Positions 1 to 7,049 of a stretch of 64,000 nt of DNA are shown here, piece by piece (the stretch's first letter is position 1; the number at the start of each line of letters is the position of its first letter). The notes beneath the pieces are model-generated. The model ran no database searches. It was not told the DNA's origin and saw only the letters and a list, made by a program, of their open reading frames with translations. A program made the position numbers and the translations under genes. Source of the stretch: Actinacidiphila paucisporea (GTDB taxonomy: Bacteria; Actinomycetota; Actinomycetes; Streptomycetales; Streptomycetaceae); the NCBI RefSeq assembly GCF_900142575.1, contig NZ_FRBI01000024.1, positions 1 through 64,000 on the forward strand. The letters are read 5' to 3'.

Positions 1-602
1 CCCGCGGTGTAGCCGTTGGAGGCCACCAGGCCCTCGATGACCTCTTCCTCGGTGATCTCCAGGTACGCGGCCAGTTCCGCCACGCTCGGCGGCGCGTCCA
101 GCACGGCCGTCAGGTGGTCGCGGGCCTTGGCCAGCTCCACCCGCAACTCCTGCAGGCGGCGCGGCACATGCACCGCCCAGGAGGTGTCGCGGAAGAACCG
201 CTTCATCTCCCCCACGATGTACGGCACCGCGAAGGTGGTGAACTCCACCTCGCGCGACAGGTCGAACCGGTCGATCGCCTTGATCAGCCCGATCGTGCCG
301 ACCTGCAGGATGTCCTCCCACTCCTCCGGACCGCGGCTGCGGAACCGCCGCGCGGAGAAGTGCACCAGGGACATGTTCATCTCGATCAGCGTGTTGCGGG
401 CGTAGCTGTACTCGCGGGTGCCCTCTTCGAGGGTCTGCAGCCGGTCGAAGAACAGCCGGGACAGCTCCCGCGCGTCCTTGGGGGCGACCTTGCCCGCGTC
501 CTCGATGAAGGGAAGGCCGGCGGTCTGCTGGTCGGACTCCGCCGAGCGGGCCGCCGGGCCCGAGGGGGCGGACGCGTCCATCACAGCGATCTCGGTGGTC
601 AT
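1..602 (-). CDS. SigB/SigF-type RNA polymerase sigma factor (3' end outside window)
   Basis: Alternative sigma factor of the SigB/SigF/SigG group, directing RNA polymerase to stress or developmental promoters. Translating the minus strand from the ATG at 602 gives region 2 motifs typical of the group, including NMSLVHFSARRF, ILQVGTIGLIKAIDRFD and FTTFAVPYIVGEMKRFFRD, followed by the VPRRLQELR start of region 3. About 200 codons are present and regions 3-4 lie beyond the left edge. The start is chosen because a GAGAGGTG ribosome site sits just upstream and the ATG five bases earlier runs into a stop at once. The anti-sigma-type ATPases and STAS protein at 16-17.3 kb are the sort of partners such factors use, but they are not adjacent. 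Confidence 0.93.
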   Translation of the reverse strand, partial: MTTEIAVMDASAPSGPAARSAESDQQTAGLPFIEDAGKVAPKDARELSRLFFDRLQTLEEGTREYSYARNTLIEMNMSLVHFSARRFRSRGPEEWEDILQVGTIGLIKAIDRFDLSREVEFTTFAVPYIVGEMKRFFRDTSWAVHVPRRLQELRVELAKARDHLTAVLDAPPSVAELAAYLEITEEEVIEGLVASNGYTA

Positions 603-698
603 GTCATCACCTCTCGGGCTTTCGTTCGGCTGCGACTCTAATGCCCCGCTGGGAGCCGGGCATGCACACAATTTCATCCGAACAGGCGTCGGGGCAAT

Positions 699-1145
699 TC
701 AGGCGGCCTGGACCAGCTCGGCACGCCCGAACAACAGCGCGTATCCGGAGGGGAGTTCATCCAGGATTCGGGTCAGCAGGCCCGGGTCCGCCAGGGCGGC
801 GACGGCGCCGAGTACGGCACCGGTGTCCCACCGGGCGACGGCGGGGCTCGTACCGGAGCGGGCGGCGACGTCCTGGACGAAGCCCCAGCCGGTGAGGGGT
901 TGGGCCGCGGGCGCCGCGCAGTGGAGGGGACGGGCGGCCTCGGCGGGCAGCTGGGCGGCGAGCTCGGCGCGCAGGTCGCCGCCCAGCTGGGCTGCGAGGG
1001 CCGCCAGGACGGTGCGCGTGACCTGCTCGGCTCGCTCACGGGTCGGGTAGGCGCCGTCGTAGCGGATGCGTTCCAGCGTCTGGTCGTAGCTGGGCGCCGG
1101 TGCGTTCCGGCGCCGTCCGGGCTGCGTGGGCACGGGAGTGGGCAT
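699..1145 (-). CDS. DUF2267 family protein
   Basis: Small (148 aa) cytoplasmic protein of the DUF2267 family; no activity is established for the family as far as I know. The body shows the family pattern: an N-terminal YDQTLERIRYDGAYPTRERA segment, a helical stretch VTRTVLAALAAQLGGDLRAE, then LAAQLPAEAARPL and a second half starting GWGFVQDVAARSG. In actinobacteria such genes often sit beside small heat-shock protein and stress genes, as here between hsp18 and the sigma factor. The ribosome site before the ATG is weak, so the start could be shifted. A strong hairpin at 1174-1206 separates it from the heat-shock gene upstream. Confidence 0.75.
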   Translation of the reverse strand: MPTPVPTQPGRRRNAPAPSYDQTLERIRYDGAYPTRERAEQVTRTVLAALAAQLGGDLRAELAAQLPAEAARPLHCAAPAAQPLTGWGFVQDVAARSGTSPAVARWDTGAVLGAVAALADPGLLTRILDELPSGYALLFGRAELVQAA

Positions 1146-1173
1146 GGGCGGGGAGCGGACTTTCCGTCTCGGG

Positions 1174-1206
1174 CGGCGGCCGGCCCGTCAGAGGGACCGG
1201 CCGCCG
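1174..1206 (-). terminator. GC-rich hairpin between hsp18 and the DUF2267 gene
   Basis: A 10-bp perfect stem (CGGCGGCCGG at 1174-1183 paired with CCGGCCGCCG at 1197-1206) with a 13-nt loop. It has no T tract, as is usual for streptomycete terminators. Together with the second hairpin at 1247-1275 it probably ends the hsp18 transcript. Confidence 0.5.
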
Positions 1207-1246
1207 CGTGCGGGGGTGGGCTTCTCGGTGGGCGGCGCGCTCGGCC

Positions 1247-1275
1247 CTCCGGGAGGCGGTTCCCGCCTCCCGGAG
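1247..1275 (-). terminator. hairpin just downstream of hsp18
   Basis: Perfect 13-bp stem (CTCCGGGAGGCGG, loop TTC, then its complement), 9 bp past the hsp18 stop codon on the minus strand. Very likely the main hsp18 terminator. Confidence 0.7.
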
Positions 1276-1284
1276 GTGCCGGGT

Positions 1285-1716
1285 TCAGCCGGCGATCTCC
1301 TGCCGGGCCGGCTTCGCGCCGACGGCGATCTTGCGGGGCTTGGCGCGCTCGGCGACCGGGATGCGCAGCGTCAGCACCCCGGCCTCGTAGTCGGCCCGGA
1401 TGCGCTCGGTGTCCAGGGCGTCCGCCAGCACGATCCGGCGGGAGAAGACGCCGAGCGGCCGCTCGGACACGTCCATCTGCACGCCGTCGCCCTGCGCGGT
1501 GGGGCGCCGCTCGGCCTTGACGGTCAGAGTGTCGCGCTCGACGTCGATGTCGATCGCCTCCGGGGAGACCCCGGGCAGGTCGAAGGAGACCACGTACTCC
1601 TCGCCGTCGCGGTAGGCGTCCATCGGCATCGCCGCCGGCCTCGACCAAGTGCCGGGGCGCAGGAGCTGCTCGGTGAGTCGGTCCAGTTCACGGAAGGGGT
1701 CGGTACGCATCAGCAT
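1285..1716 (-). CDS. hsp18: Hsp20/alpha-crystallin small heat-shock protein (Hsp18-like)
   Basis: ATP-independent holdase chaperone that binds unfolding proteins on heat stress. The 143-aa protein has the family layout: a short N-terminal arm ([17 protein letters not shown]), an alpha-crystallin beta-sandwich from about residue 33 ([19 protein letters not shown]) to about 130, the diagnostic GVLTLRIPV segment near 118-126, and a short charged tail. The gene is divergent from the RheA-like repressor gene. The intergenic region carries a perfect TGTCATC-N5-GATGACA inverted repeat, the operator reported for RheA control of hsp18 in Streptomyces albus. That points to derepression by temperature rather than HrcA/CIRCE or HspR/HAIR control, whose motifs I did not see. 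Confidence 0.95.
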   Translation of the reverse strand: MLMRTDPFRELDRLTEQLLRPGTWSRPAAMPMDAYRDGEEYVVSFDLPGVSPEAIDIDVERDTLTVKAERRPTAQGDGVQMDVSERPLGVFSRRIVLADALDTERIRADYEAGVLTLRIPVAERAKPRKIAVGAKPARQEIAG

Positions 1717-1783
1717 CGCGGAACACCTCCAGTAGGTCGGGCAGTTGCTGCCGGGTGTCGTTCACCTGCCCACCGTTGTACCA

Positions 1784-1802
1784 TGTCATCCATCCGATGA
1801 CA
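1784..1802. promoter_or_regulatory. RheA-type operator in the divergent hsp18/rheA promoter
   Basis: Perfect inverted repeat TGTCATC-N5-GATGACA. I recall this exact half-site and spacing as the published operator of the thermosensing repressor RheA. It lies between the two divergent start codons and could control both genes. Identification rests on the match and on gene context. Confidence 0.85.
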
Positions 1803-1844
1803 AACATCTTCGTCACCCGGAAGGTGACACTGGAGGACACCACC

Positions 1845-2519
1845 GTGACAGCCGACCGAACCGCGCCGCCCGGTCCCCCGGGAGACGGCACGGCCACCTC
1901 CTTCCTCACCGCCGCGGCAGCCCTGGAGACCATCCGGGCGGCACTGAACGACGCCGCCCACGCATCCGCCGGCGACGACCCCGGACCCGCGGAAGGCCCC
2001 CAGCAGGCCCTCGCCTCCCTGATGCTGCTGCGCGAAGTACGCGAGCAGCTCGCCGGCTGGGAGACGGGCCTGATCGAGACGGCCCGGACAGCCGGCGCCA
2101 CGTGGGCCGACCTGGCCACCCCCCTCGGCGTCGCCAGCCGCCAGGCCGCGGAACGCCGCTACCTGCGCCTGCGCCCCGGCACGCCCGGGTCCACCGGCGA
2201 GGAGCGGGTCAACGCCACCCGCAACCAGCGCGCCGCCGACCGCACCATCGACAGTTGGGCCCGGGCCAACGCCTCCGACCTGCGCAGGCTGGCCGGCGAG
2301 ATCACCGCGCTCACGGACCTGCCCACCACCGCCGGCTCCGCACTCGGCCACCTCGACACCGCGCTCGCCGCGGACGACGCCGCCGGTCTCCTCAGCCCGC
2401 TGGCCGCCACCCGCCCCCACCTGCGAACCGGCCACCCGGACCTGGCCAGCCGCATCGACACCGTCACCCGGCACACCGACCGGCTCCGCGCCCCGCGGGG
2501 CGGCGACTCGCCCGCCTGA
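1845..2519 (+). CDS. rheA: RheA-like thermosensor repressor of hsp18
   Basis: Probable repressor of the divergent small heat-shock gene. The start is GTG 1845, chosen for the GGAGG at 1832-1836 eight bases upstream; the longer reading from 1755 would run through the operator. The 224-aa product has a helical N-terminal half and a likely helix-turn-helix at about residues 84-110, where AGATWADLATPLGVASRQAA is followed by ERRYLRLR. In Streptomyces albus, RheA binds TGTCATC-N5-GATGACA and releases it on heating. The same operator here and the same divergent arrangement support the name. Its HTH is visibly similar to the N-terminal domain of the fusion protein at 19287-20072. Confidence 0.85.
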   Translation: MTADRTAPPGPPGDGTATSFLTAAAALETIRAALNDAAHASAGDDPGPAEGPQQALASLMLLREVREQLAGWETGLIETARTAGATWADLATPLGVASRQAAERRYLRLRPGTPGSTGEERVNATRNQRAADRTIDSWARANASDLRRLAGEITALTDLPTTAGSALGHLDTALAADDAAGLLSPLAATRPHLRTGHPDLASRIDTVTRHTDRLRAPRGGDSPA

Positions 2520-2587
2520 CGACCGCCGGCGCCTCGCGGCCCAAGTTAGCTCTGCTTCGAACACCGAAAAATCTATCGCGGCGGAAG

Positions 2588-2616
2588 TAGACATGGCGCG
2601 GCGGTGTGGTTAAGGT
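2588..2616 (+). promoter_or_regulatory. candidate promoter of the long leader RNA
   Basis: TAGACA (2588-2593), a 17-bp spacer, then TAAGGT (2611-2616). Five of six bases match the -35 consensus TTGACA, the spacing is ideal, and the -10 is acceptable for a vegetative streptomycete promoter. It would start transcription near 2622, about 480 bases before the MerR-type start codon. Confidence 0.55.
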
Positions 2617-2621
2617 TTCTC

Positions 2622-3104
2622 TCGTAGCCAGAAGGACAGCAGGGCCGGGCAGAGACGAACTGCCCGGCAGCGGTACCCGCAGTACAGCAGTCGCAGTGCG
2701 CAGGACGGTGCGGTGGTGGAGTTCCGAAGCCAGGGTTGTCGCAGGACGGCGACGGGGCTGACGACCGGACCGGGTGGCCTGAGTGATGAGGGGCCGCCAC
2801 CAGCAGGACAGAAGTAAGCAAGCAGTTCCGAAGGCAAGTGCTGACAAGAGGGAAGAACGGAGGAGCAGCGCGCCATCAGGATCGCCCGGGTGGATCAGAG
2901 AGCCCGGGTACCGCAGGACATCGATAGTGAGGTGGTCTCCGGTCAAGCAACCGCGATCCCCGCAGGTCCCGCCGTCCCCCCGGCAGGCATGCGGACACAG
3001 AAGGCCGGCGCAGTCCAGAGGCCGGCAGATGGTGTAACCCGTTCCTTCGGGGCCTTGGTGCCGTACGGCACCAAGGCCCCTCCAGCGTGTTCCAGAGAGG
3101 TGCG
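2622..3104 (+). ncRNA. long untranslated leader (putative cis-regulatory RNA) of the MerR-type gene
   Basis: A stretch of about 480 bases with no convincing reading frame on either strand. It is purine-rich and punctuated by repeated GGACAG/GCAGGAC elements, unlike the surrounding codon-biased DNA. It starts after a good promoter and ends in a perfect 32-base palindrome (3049-3080) just before the ribosome site of the next gene. I do not recognise it as tmRNA, RNase P RNA, 6S RNA or a named riboswitch. The layout suggests a structured leader or an independent small RNA that overlaps the leader. Confidence 0.45.
3049..3080 (+). terminator. perfect 32-base palindrome in the leader (attenuator or terminator)
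   Basis: Fully self-complementary from GGGGCCTTGGTGCCG through the TA centre to its complement. No T tract follows, and the gene's GAGAGG ribosome site begins 15 bases later. It could end a small RNA, act as an attenuator for the MerR-type gene, or stabilise a processed 5' end. Confidence 0.6.
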
Positions 3105-3446
3105 ATGACAGCAGGCGATTCCTACGGCCGGCTCGAAGACGACGACTATCCCGCCTACACGATGGGCCGGGCCGCCGAGATACTCGGCACCACCCAGGGC
3201 TTCCTGCGCGCCATCGGTGAAGCCCGCCTGATCACCCCGCTGCGCTCCGAGGGCGGCCACCGGCGCTACTCCCGCTACCAGCTGCGCATCGCCGCCCGCG
3301 CCCGCGAACTCGTCGACCAGGGCACCCCCATCGGGGCCGCCTGCCGCATCGTCATCCTCGAGGACCAGCTCGAAGAAGCCCAGCGCATCAACGAGGCACT
3401 GCGCCGGTCCGGCCACTCCAGGCTCGGCGACCGGGCCGACGCCTGA
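3105..3446 (+). CDS. small MerR-type (single HTH) transcriptional regulator
   Basis: DNA-binding regulator of 113 aa. It has the MerR-like winged HTH signature: YTMGRAAEILGTTQGFLRAI (about residues 17-36), then GLITPLRSEGGHRRYSRY-type wing residues (here EARLITPLRSEGGHRRYS) and a short dimerising helix. It lacks a C-terminal effector domain, like BldC-class and related small MerR proteins. Start ATG 3105 is preceded by GAGAGG at 3095-3100; the ORF open from 3087 lies in the leader. Near-identical proteins are common in Streptomyces. The long leader with a perfect hairpin suggests post-transcriptional control. Confidence 0.85.
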   Translation: MTAGDSYGRLEDDDYPAYTMGRAAEILGTTQGFLRAIGEARLITPLRSEGGHRRYSRYQLRIAARARELVDQGTPIGAACRIVILEDQLEEAQRINEALRRSGHSRLGDRADA

Positions 3447-3537
3447 CCCCTCCGCGCCGACCGGGCCGGCCGCCCCGCCGCGGGTGTTTTTCCCCCGGGC
3501 GGCGGTCCGTTCACCTCGGCGCCTGCCGAACGCGACA

Positions 3538-3577
3538 ACAGGGCGGCCCGGACATCTGCTCGTCCGGGCCGCCCTGT
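3538..3577. terminator. bidirectional terminator between convergent genes
   Basis: Perfect 16-bp stem (3538-3553 with 3562-3577) and an 8-base loop, between the MerR-type gene and the convergent PRC-barrel gene, 13 bp past the stop of the latter. Confidence 0.8.
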
Positions 3578-3590
3578 GCTGCGCGTGAGG

Positions 3591-3947
3591 TCACTCGCGG
3601 GTGGCCTGCGTGCCGTAGTAGCCGCCGACCTGCTGGTGGTAGTCCGGGTCGGTGGTGTGGCTGTCCTTGTCGAACTCCGGCGCGCCCTTGATCTCGTCCT
3701 TCGTCCGCGAGACGCGCACGACCTTGGCGTCGTGGTCGATGGCCTCGATCGTCCCGGCGGGCAGCAGGACCGACTTGCCGAAGATCCAGACTCCGGTGTC
3801 GACCACCAGGTAGGCGCCGCCGACCTCGTTCGAGTGCTTGTCGACCTTGCCGATGTGACCGTCCGTCGCCTCGACCTTGTAGCCGACGACGTCGGCGTCC
3901 GCCTGATAGCCGGAAGTCGCCCCGTAGCTCCAGATGTTGTCGCTCAT
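3591..3947 (-). CDS. PRC-barrel domain protein
   Basis: Soluble 118-aa protein with one PRC-barrel (photosynthetic reaction-centre H-like/RimM-like) domain: VVGYKVEATDGHIGKVDKHS (about residues 20-39), YLVVDTGVWIFGKSVLLPAG (about 46-65) and a C-terminal acidic tail ending near YYGTQATRE. In actinobacteria such proteins are usually annotated as stress-related with unknown partners. Start ATG 3947 follows GGAAGGA; a longer reading from 4022 lacks a ribosome site. Single gene, convergent with the MerR-type gene. Confidence 0.85.
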   Translation of the reverse strand: MSDNIWSYGATSGYQADADVVGYKVEATDGHIGKVDKHSNEVGGAYLVVDTGVWIFGKSVLLPAGTIEAIDHDAKVVRVSRTKDEIKGAPEFDKDSHTTDPDYHQQVGGYYGTQATRE

Positions 3948-4074
3948 AGTTCGCGTCCTTCCGTTGCCGTACAAAGCTGTGAAGCGGTCGCACCACGTGT
4001 GGTCGGTCGCTGCTTCACGCAAGGGCGGCTACCCCCGCGCCATGCGGGCACACCTCCGGCTCCGACGTCAGGAC

Positions 4075-4575
4075 CTAGCGGGGGCCGAGGCCGGTGCGGC
4101 CGTCGAGGAGTTCGCGTGCGGTGTCGAGGTGGCCCAGATGGCGGGCGGTCTCCTCGATCATGTGGAGGGCGATCCCGCGCAGGTCGGCGACCTCCCCGTC
4201 CGGGTCGTTGCCGTGCCCTCGTGCCGGCTTCGCGTCCAGCGGCGTGGTCGCCAGCAGGTCGTTCGCCCGCTCGCACTGCTCACGGTAGAAGGCGAAGACC
4301 TCCGCGACCGGATGCGCCGAGGTCATCAGGTTCTCGTCGTCGCCGGGCCACGGCACTTCGGACGCCGTCCCGCCGAAGACCGTCTGGAACCAGTACCGCT
4401 CGGCGTAACCGAGGTGCTTGACCAGCCCGAGCGGCGTCCATCCCGAGGGCACGACCGCGGTCCGCAGCTGCTCGTCGGTGAGCCCCTCGAGAATGGCCAG
4501 CGCACTGGCCCGCTGCGCGTCCAGGTAGTGCCGCAGGGCAGCGGCTTCCGCGGTCATCGTGCCGGTGGGACGCAT
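4075..4575 (-). CDS. DinB/DUF664 family protein
   Basis: DinB-fold four-helix-bundle protein of about 166 aa, of the group (DUF664, mycothiol-dependent-enzyme-like) that binds a metal through three histidines. Visible elements are LRHYLDAQRASALAILEGL, the WTPLGLVKHLGYAERYWFQ segment with the first metal-type His, and LRGIALHMIEETARHLGHLD near the C terminus carrying the other two. Reaction and thiol partner cannot be read from sequence. Start ATG 4575 is chosen for the GAGAG just upstream; GTG 4596 is possible. Confidence 0.82.
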   Translation of the reverse strand: MRPTGTMTAEAAALRHYLDAQRASALAILEGLTDEQLRTAVVPSGWTPLGLVKHLGYAERYWFQTVFGGTASEVPWPGDDENLMTSAHPVAEVFAFYREQCERANDLLATTPLDAKPARGHGNDPDGEVADLRGIALHMIEETARHLGHLDTARELLDGRTGLGPR

Positions 4576-4833
4576 GGTCGATCTCTCGGGTGACACGGCC
4601 GCATTTTATGCCCGGGGACTCCTGCGGGGGCAAGGCAGGCGGACGGCGCCCGCAGGCAGGCCCCGCCGGCTGTGGCGGCGGGCCGGGGCGCCGGCGCCGG
4701 GGGCCGTCCCGGCGCATGATCGGCGCCCGACCGGGCACCCGTGTCCAGGTCGGACGCCTGCCCGGGGGCAGCGGGTGTGACCGCGATCCGCCGGTGGTGA
4801 ATCCCCGTGCGTCAGGGAAAGGACACCCCACCC

Positions 4834-6315
4834 GTGCACCTGACTCGTACGACCTCGCAGCAGGACTCGGCCGAGGGGCGGGACACCTCCGCCCGGTGGC
4901 GCGCGCTGGCGGTCTGCCTTACCGCGAGTTTCATGACGCTGCTGGACGTGAGCATCGTCAATGTGGCGCTGCCCTCGATCCGCACCGGGATCGGCGCGTC
5001 GCAGAGCGGCCTGCAGTGGGTGCTGTCGGGTTACGCCCTCGCCTTCGGCCTGGTGCTGGTGCCGGCCGGGCGCGTCGGGGACATCCGCGGCCGCCGGAAT
5101 GTCTTCATGGTGGGACTCGTGGTGTTCACCGTGGCCAGCTCGCTGGCCGGCGCGGCGCAGAACGAGGGGTGGCTGGTGGCCGCGCGGCTCGTCCAGGGGG
5201 TGGCCGGCGGCATCCTCGTCCCGCAGGTCTCCGGATTCATCCAGCAGATGTTCCGCGGGGCGGAACGCGGGCGGGCCTTCGGGCTGCTCGGCGCCACCAT
5301 CGGCGTGTCCACCGCCGTCGGGCCGCTGCTCGGCGGGCTGCTGATCCAGCTGTTCGGGACGCATGAGGGCTGGCGCTGGGTCTTCTACGTCAACCTGCCG
5401 ATCGGCGTCGTGCTGCTGCCGCTCGCCTACCGGCTCCTGCCGGGCGGGCGGCAGCGGGACGGCGGCGGACGGGCGCGCGGCGATCTCGATCCGGTCGGCG
5501 TCGTCCTGCTGGGCCTGGGGACGGTGGCGCTGCTCCTGCCGTTCGTCCAGGAGCGGGAGTGGCCGGGCGCGCAGAAATGGGCACTGCTCCCGGTGGCCCT
5601 GGCCGTCCTCGGCGGCTTCGTGGCCTGGGAGCGGCACTACGGCCGCAGCCACGAGCCGCTGGTGAACCTGGCGCTGTTCCGCCGGCGCTCGTACGGGCTC
5701 GGCACCATGCTGTCCCTGCTGTACTTCGCCGGCTTCACCTCGATCTTCTTCGTCATGACGCTCTTCCTCCAGAACGGGATGCGGTATTCCGCGCTGGAGG
5801 CGGGCGCAGCCATCACGCCGTTCGCCCTCGGCTCGGGCACCGCGGCGGCGATCGGCGGCCGCGTCGTGACCCGGATCGGCCGCCCGCTGGTCGCGGCGGG
5901 CCTGGGCATGGTGGTCGTCGGGCTGCTCGGCACGGTGCTGGCCGTCCACCAGGACAGCGGCCGGTCCGTGGGACTGGTCACCGCGCTGCCGCTGCTGTTC
6001 GCGGGCGTGGGCAGCGGGCTGGTGATCTCGCCGAACCAGACGCTGACGCTCAGTGAGGTCCCGGTGGACCGGGCGGGCAGCGCCGGGGGCGTCCTCCAGA
6101 CCGCCCAGCGGATCGGTTCCGCGGCGGGTATCGCCGCTGTCGGCTCGGTCTTCTTCTCCAAGGCCGGCGGTGCCCGCCCCGACTGGTCCGCCGGGCTCCA
6201 GGCCGGGCTGATCACCTCGGCCGGCCTGGCCGCGCTCGCCCTGGTGGTCGCGCTCGTCGACGTCACGACGGGTCCGCCCAACGCGGCGCAGGAAGCCGGC
6301 GACGGGAAGCCCTGA
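4834..6315 (+). CDS. DHA2-family MFS multidrug efflux transporter (EmrB/QacA type)
   Basis: Drug:H+ antiporter of the inner membrane with 14 predicted helices, about 493 aa. The first helix carries the family motif ASFMTLLDVSIVNVALPSI, followed by the loop motif GRVGDIRGRRNVF and the antiporter motif region GATIGVSTAVGPLLGGLL. A soluble loop (RQRDGGGRARGDLDP) separates the halves. Start GTG 4834 is chosen for GGGAAAGGA ten bases upstream; 4807 is less likely. No TetR/MarR regulator is adjacent, so its inducer and substrate cannot be guessed. Confidence 0.9.
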   Translation: MHLTRTTSQQDSAEGRDTSARWRALAVCLTASFMTLLDVSIVNVALPSIRTGIGASQSGLQWVLSGYALAFGLVLVPAGRVGDIRGRRNVFMVGLVVFTVASSLAGAAQNEGWLVAARLVQGVAGGILVPQVSGFIQQMFRGAERGRAFGLLGATIGVSTAVGPLLGGLLIQLFGTHEGWRWVFYVNLPIGVVLLPLAYRLLPGGRQRDGGGRARGDLDPVGVVLLGLGTVALLLPFVQEREWPGAQKWALLPVALAVLGGFVAWERHYGRSHEPLVNLALFRRRSYGLGTMLSLLYFAGFTSIFFVMTLFLQNGMRYSALEAGAAITPFALGSGTAAAIGGRVVTRIGRPLVAAGLGMVVVGLLGTVLAVHQDSGRSVGLVTALPLLFAGVGSGLVISPNQTLTLSEVPVDRAGSAGGVLQTAQRIGSAAGIAAVGSVFFSKAGGARPDWSAGLQAGLITSAGLAALALVVALVDVTTGPPNAAQEAGDGKP

Positions 6316-6671
6316 CCCGGCTCCGGCACAGGCTCCCCCGGTGAGCGGTGACGGCGGTGCTGCGCCCCACTGGGTGCGGGCCATCGGGACGGAGATTGCG
6401 CGCCGCGGGGCGTCCGGTGCGCGGGCCGGGTACGGGGGAAGGGCTGCGGGCCGACGGCCGTGGTGTCCGTCCCGAGGTGAACCGCCGGTAGCCGGGCGGC
6501 GCCCGTCCCCTACGGGAGCCGCATGCGTACGGGATGCCGCGCCGGGCAGGCGGACGGCGACGGCCCTTCGGATTCCCCCTGCCGGGCCCGGTGCGCACCG
6601 AGATGCCGCGCAGCCGGTCGAGCAGGCCCGTGCATGCCGGTGGGCCGACACACAGAGAGAAGGTGGGTGTG
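6316..6671 (+). other. intergenic region, no gene recognised
   Basis: About 356 bases between the transporter and the Rho-N-like gene. Open frames cross it on both strands but show no family motif and no proper start signals. I see only the GAGAAGGTGGG ribosome site for the downstream gene at its end. Confidence 0.5.
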
Positions 6672-6995
6672 ATGCCCAGGGGATCGAACGCCAAGCGCGA
6701 ACGGCAGTACGAGCACATCAAGGACAGCGCCAAGGACCGCGGCGCGTCCGACAAGCGCGCGAAGGAGATCGCGGCGCGCACGGTGAACAAGGAGCGGGCC
6801 CGTGCGGGCGAGTCCCGTACCGCGAGCCGCACCTCCACGCAGGACATGTCGTCGTCGAAGCGGGGCGGGCAGCGCTCCCACTCCGGCTCGCAGGGCCCCA
6901 CGAAGGACCAGCTGTACAACGAGGCCCGGCAGCGCGGCATCAAGGGCCGCTCGACCATGTCGAAGGCGGAGCTGAACAAGGCGCTCGGCCACTGA
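6672..6995 (+). CDS. Rho N-terminal-like small basic protein
   Basis: 107-aa, strongly charged protein. The N-terminal half is Lys/Arg/Glu-rich (RERQYEHIKDSAKDRG, then KRAKEIAARTVNKERARAGE), as in proteins often labelled plasmid stabilisation protein. The C-terminal third, LYNEARQRGIKGRSTMSKAE followed by LNKALGH, matches the Rho N-terminal/SAP-like helical fold that binds nucleic acid. Start ATG 6672 follows GAGAAGGTGGG; the longer frame from 6534 has no ribosome site. Role unknown; a small nucleic-acid-binding protein is the best reading. Confidence 0.8.
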   Translation: MPRGSNAKRERQYEHIKDSAKDRGASDKRAKEIAARTVNKERARAGESRTASRTSTQDMSSSKRGGQRSHSGSQGPTKDQLYNEARQRGIKGRSTMSKAELNKALGH

Positions 6996-7049
6996 CGAGC
7001 CGCCCACGGCTGAGCCGCCGTTCGTGAGAGCAGCACCGGGGAAGGCGCG

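Noticed and set aside
1717-1844. HrcA/CIRCE or HspR/HAIR control of hsp18
   Set aside because: Neither TTAGCACTC-N9-GAGTGCTAA nor CTTGAGT-N7-ACTCAAG is present; the RheA-type repeat is.
2464-2946. minus-strand frames across the leader region (also 2573-2876)
   Set aside because: No family features and no ribosome sites; the plus-strand promoter, terminal palindrome and gene layout fit a leader RNA better.
2622-3104. leader as tmRNA, RNase P RNA, 6S RNA or c-di-AMP riboswitch
   Set aside because: None of the conserved elements I remember for these could be found; no CCA end, tag frame or pseudoknot core was seen.
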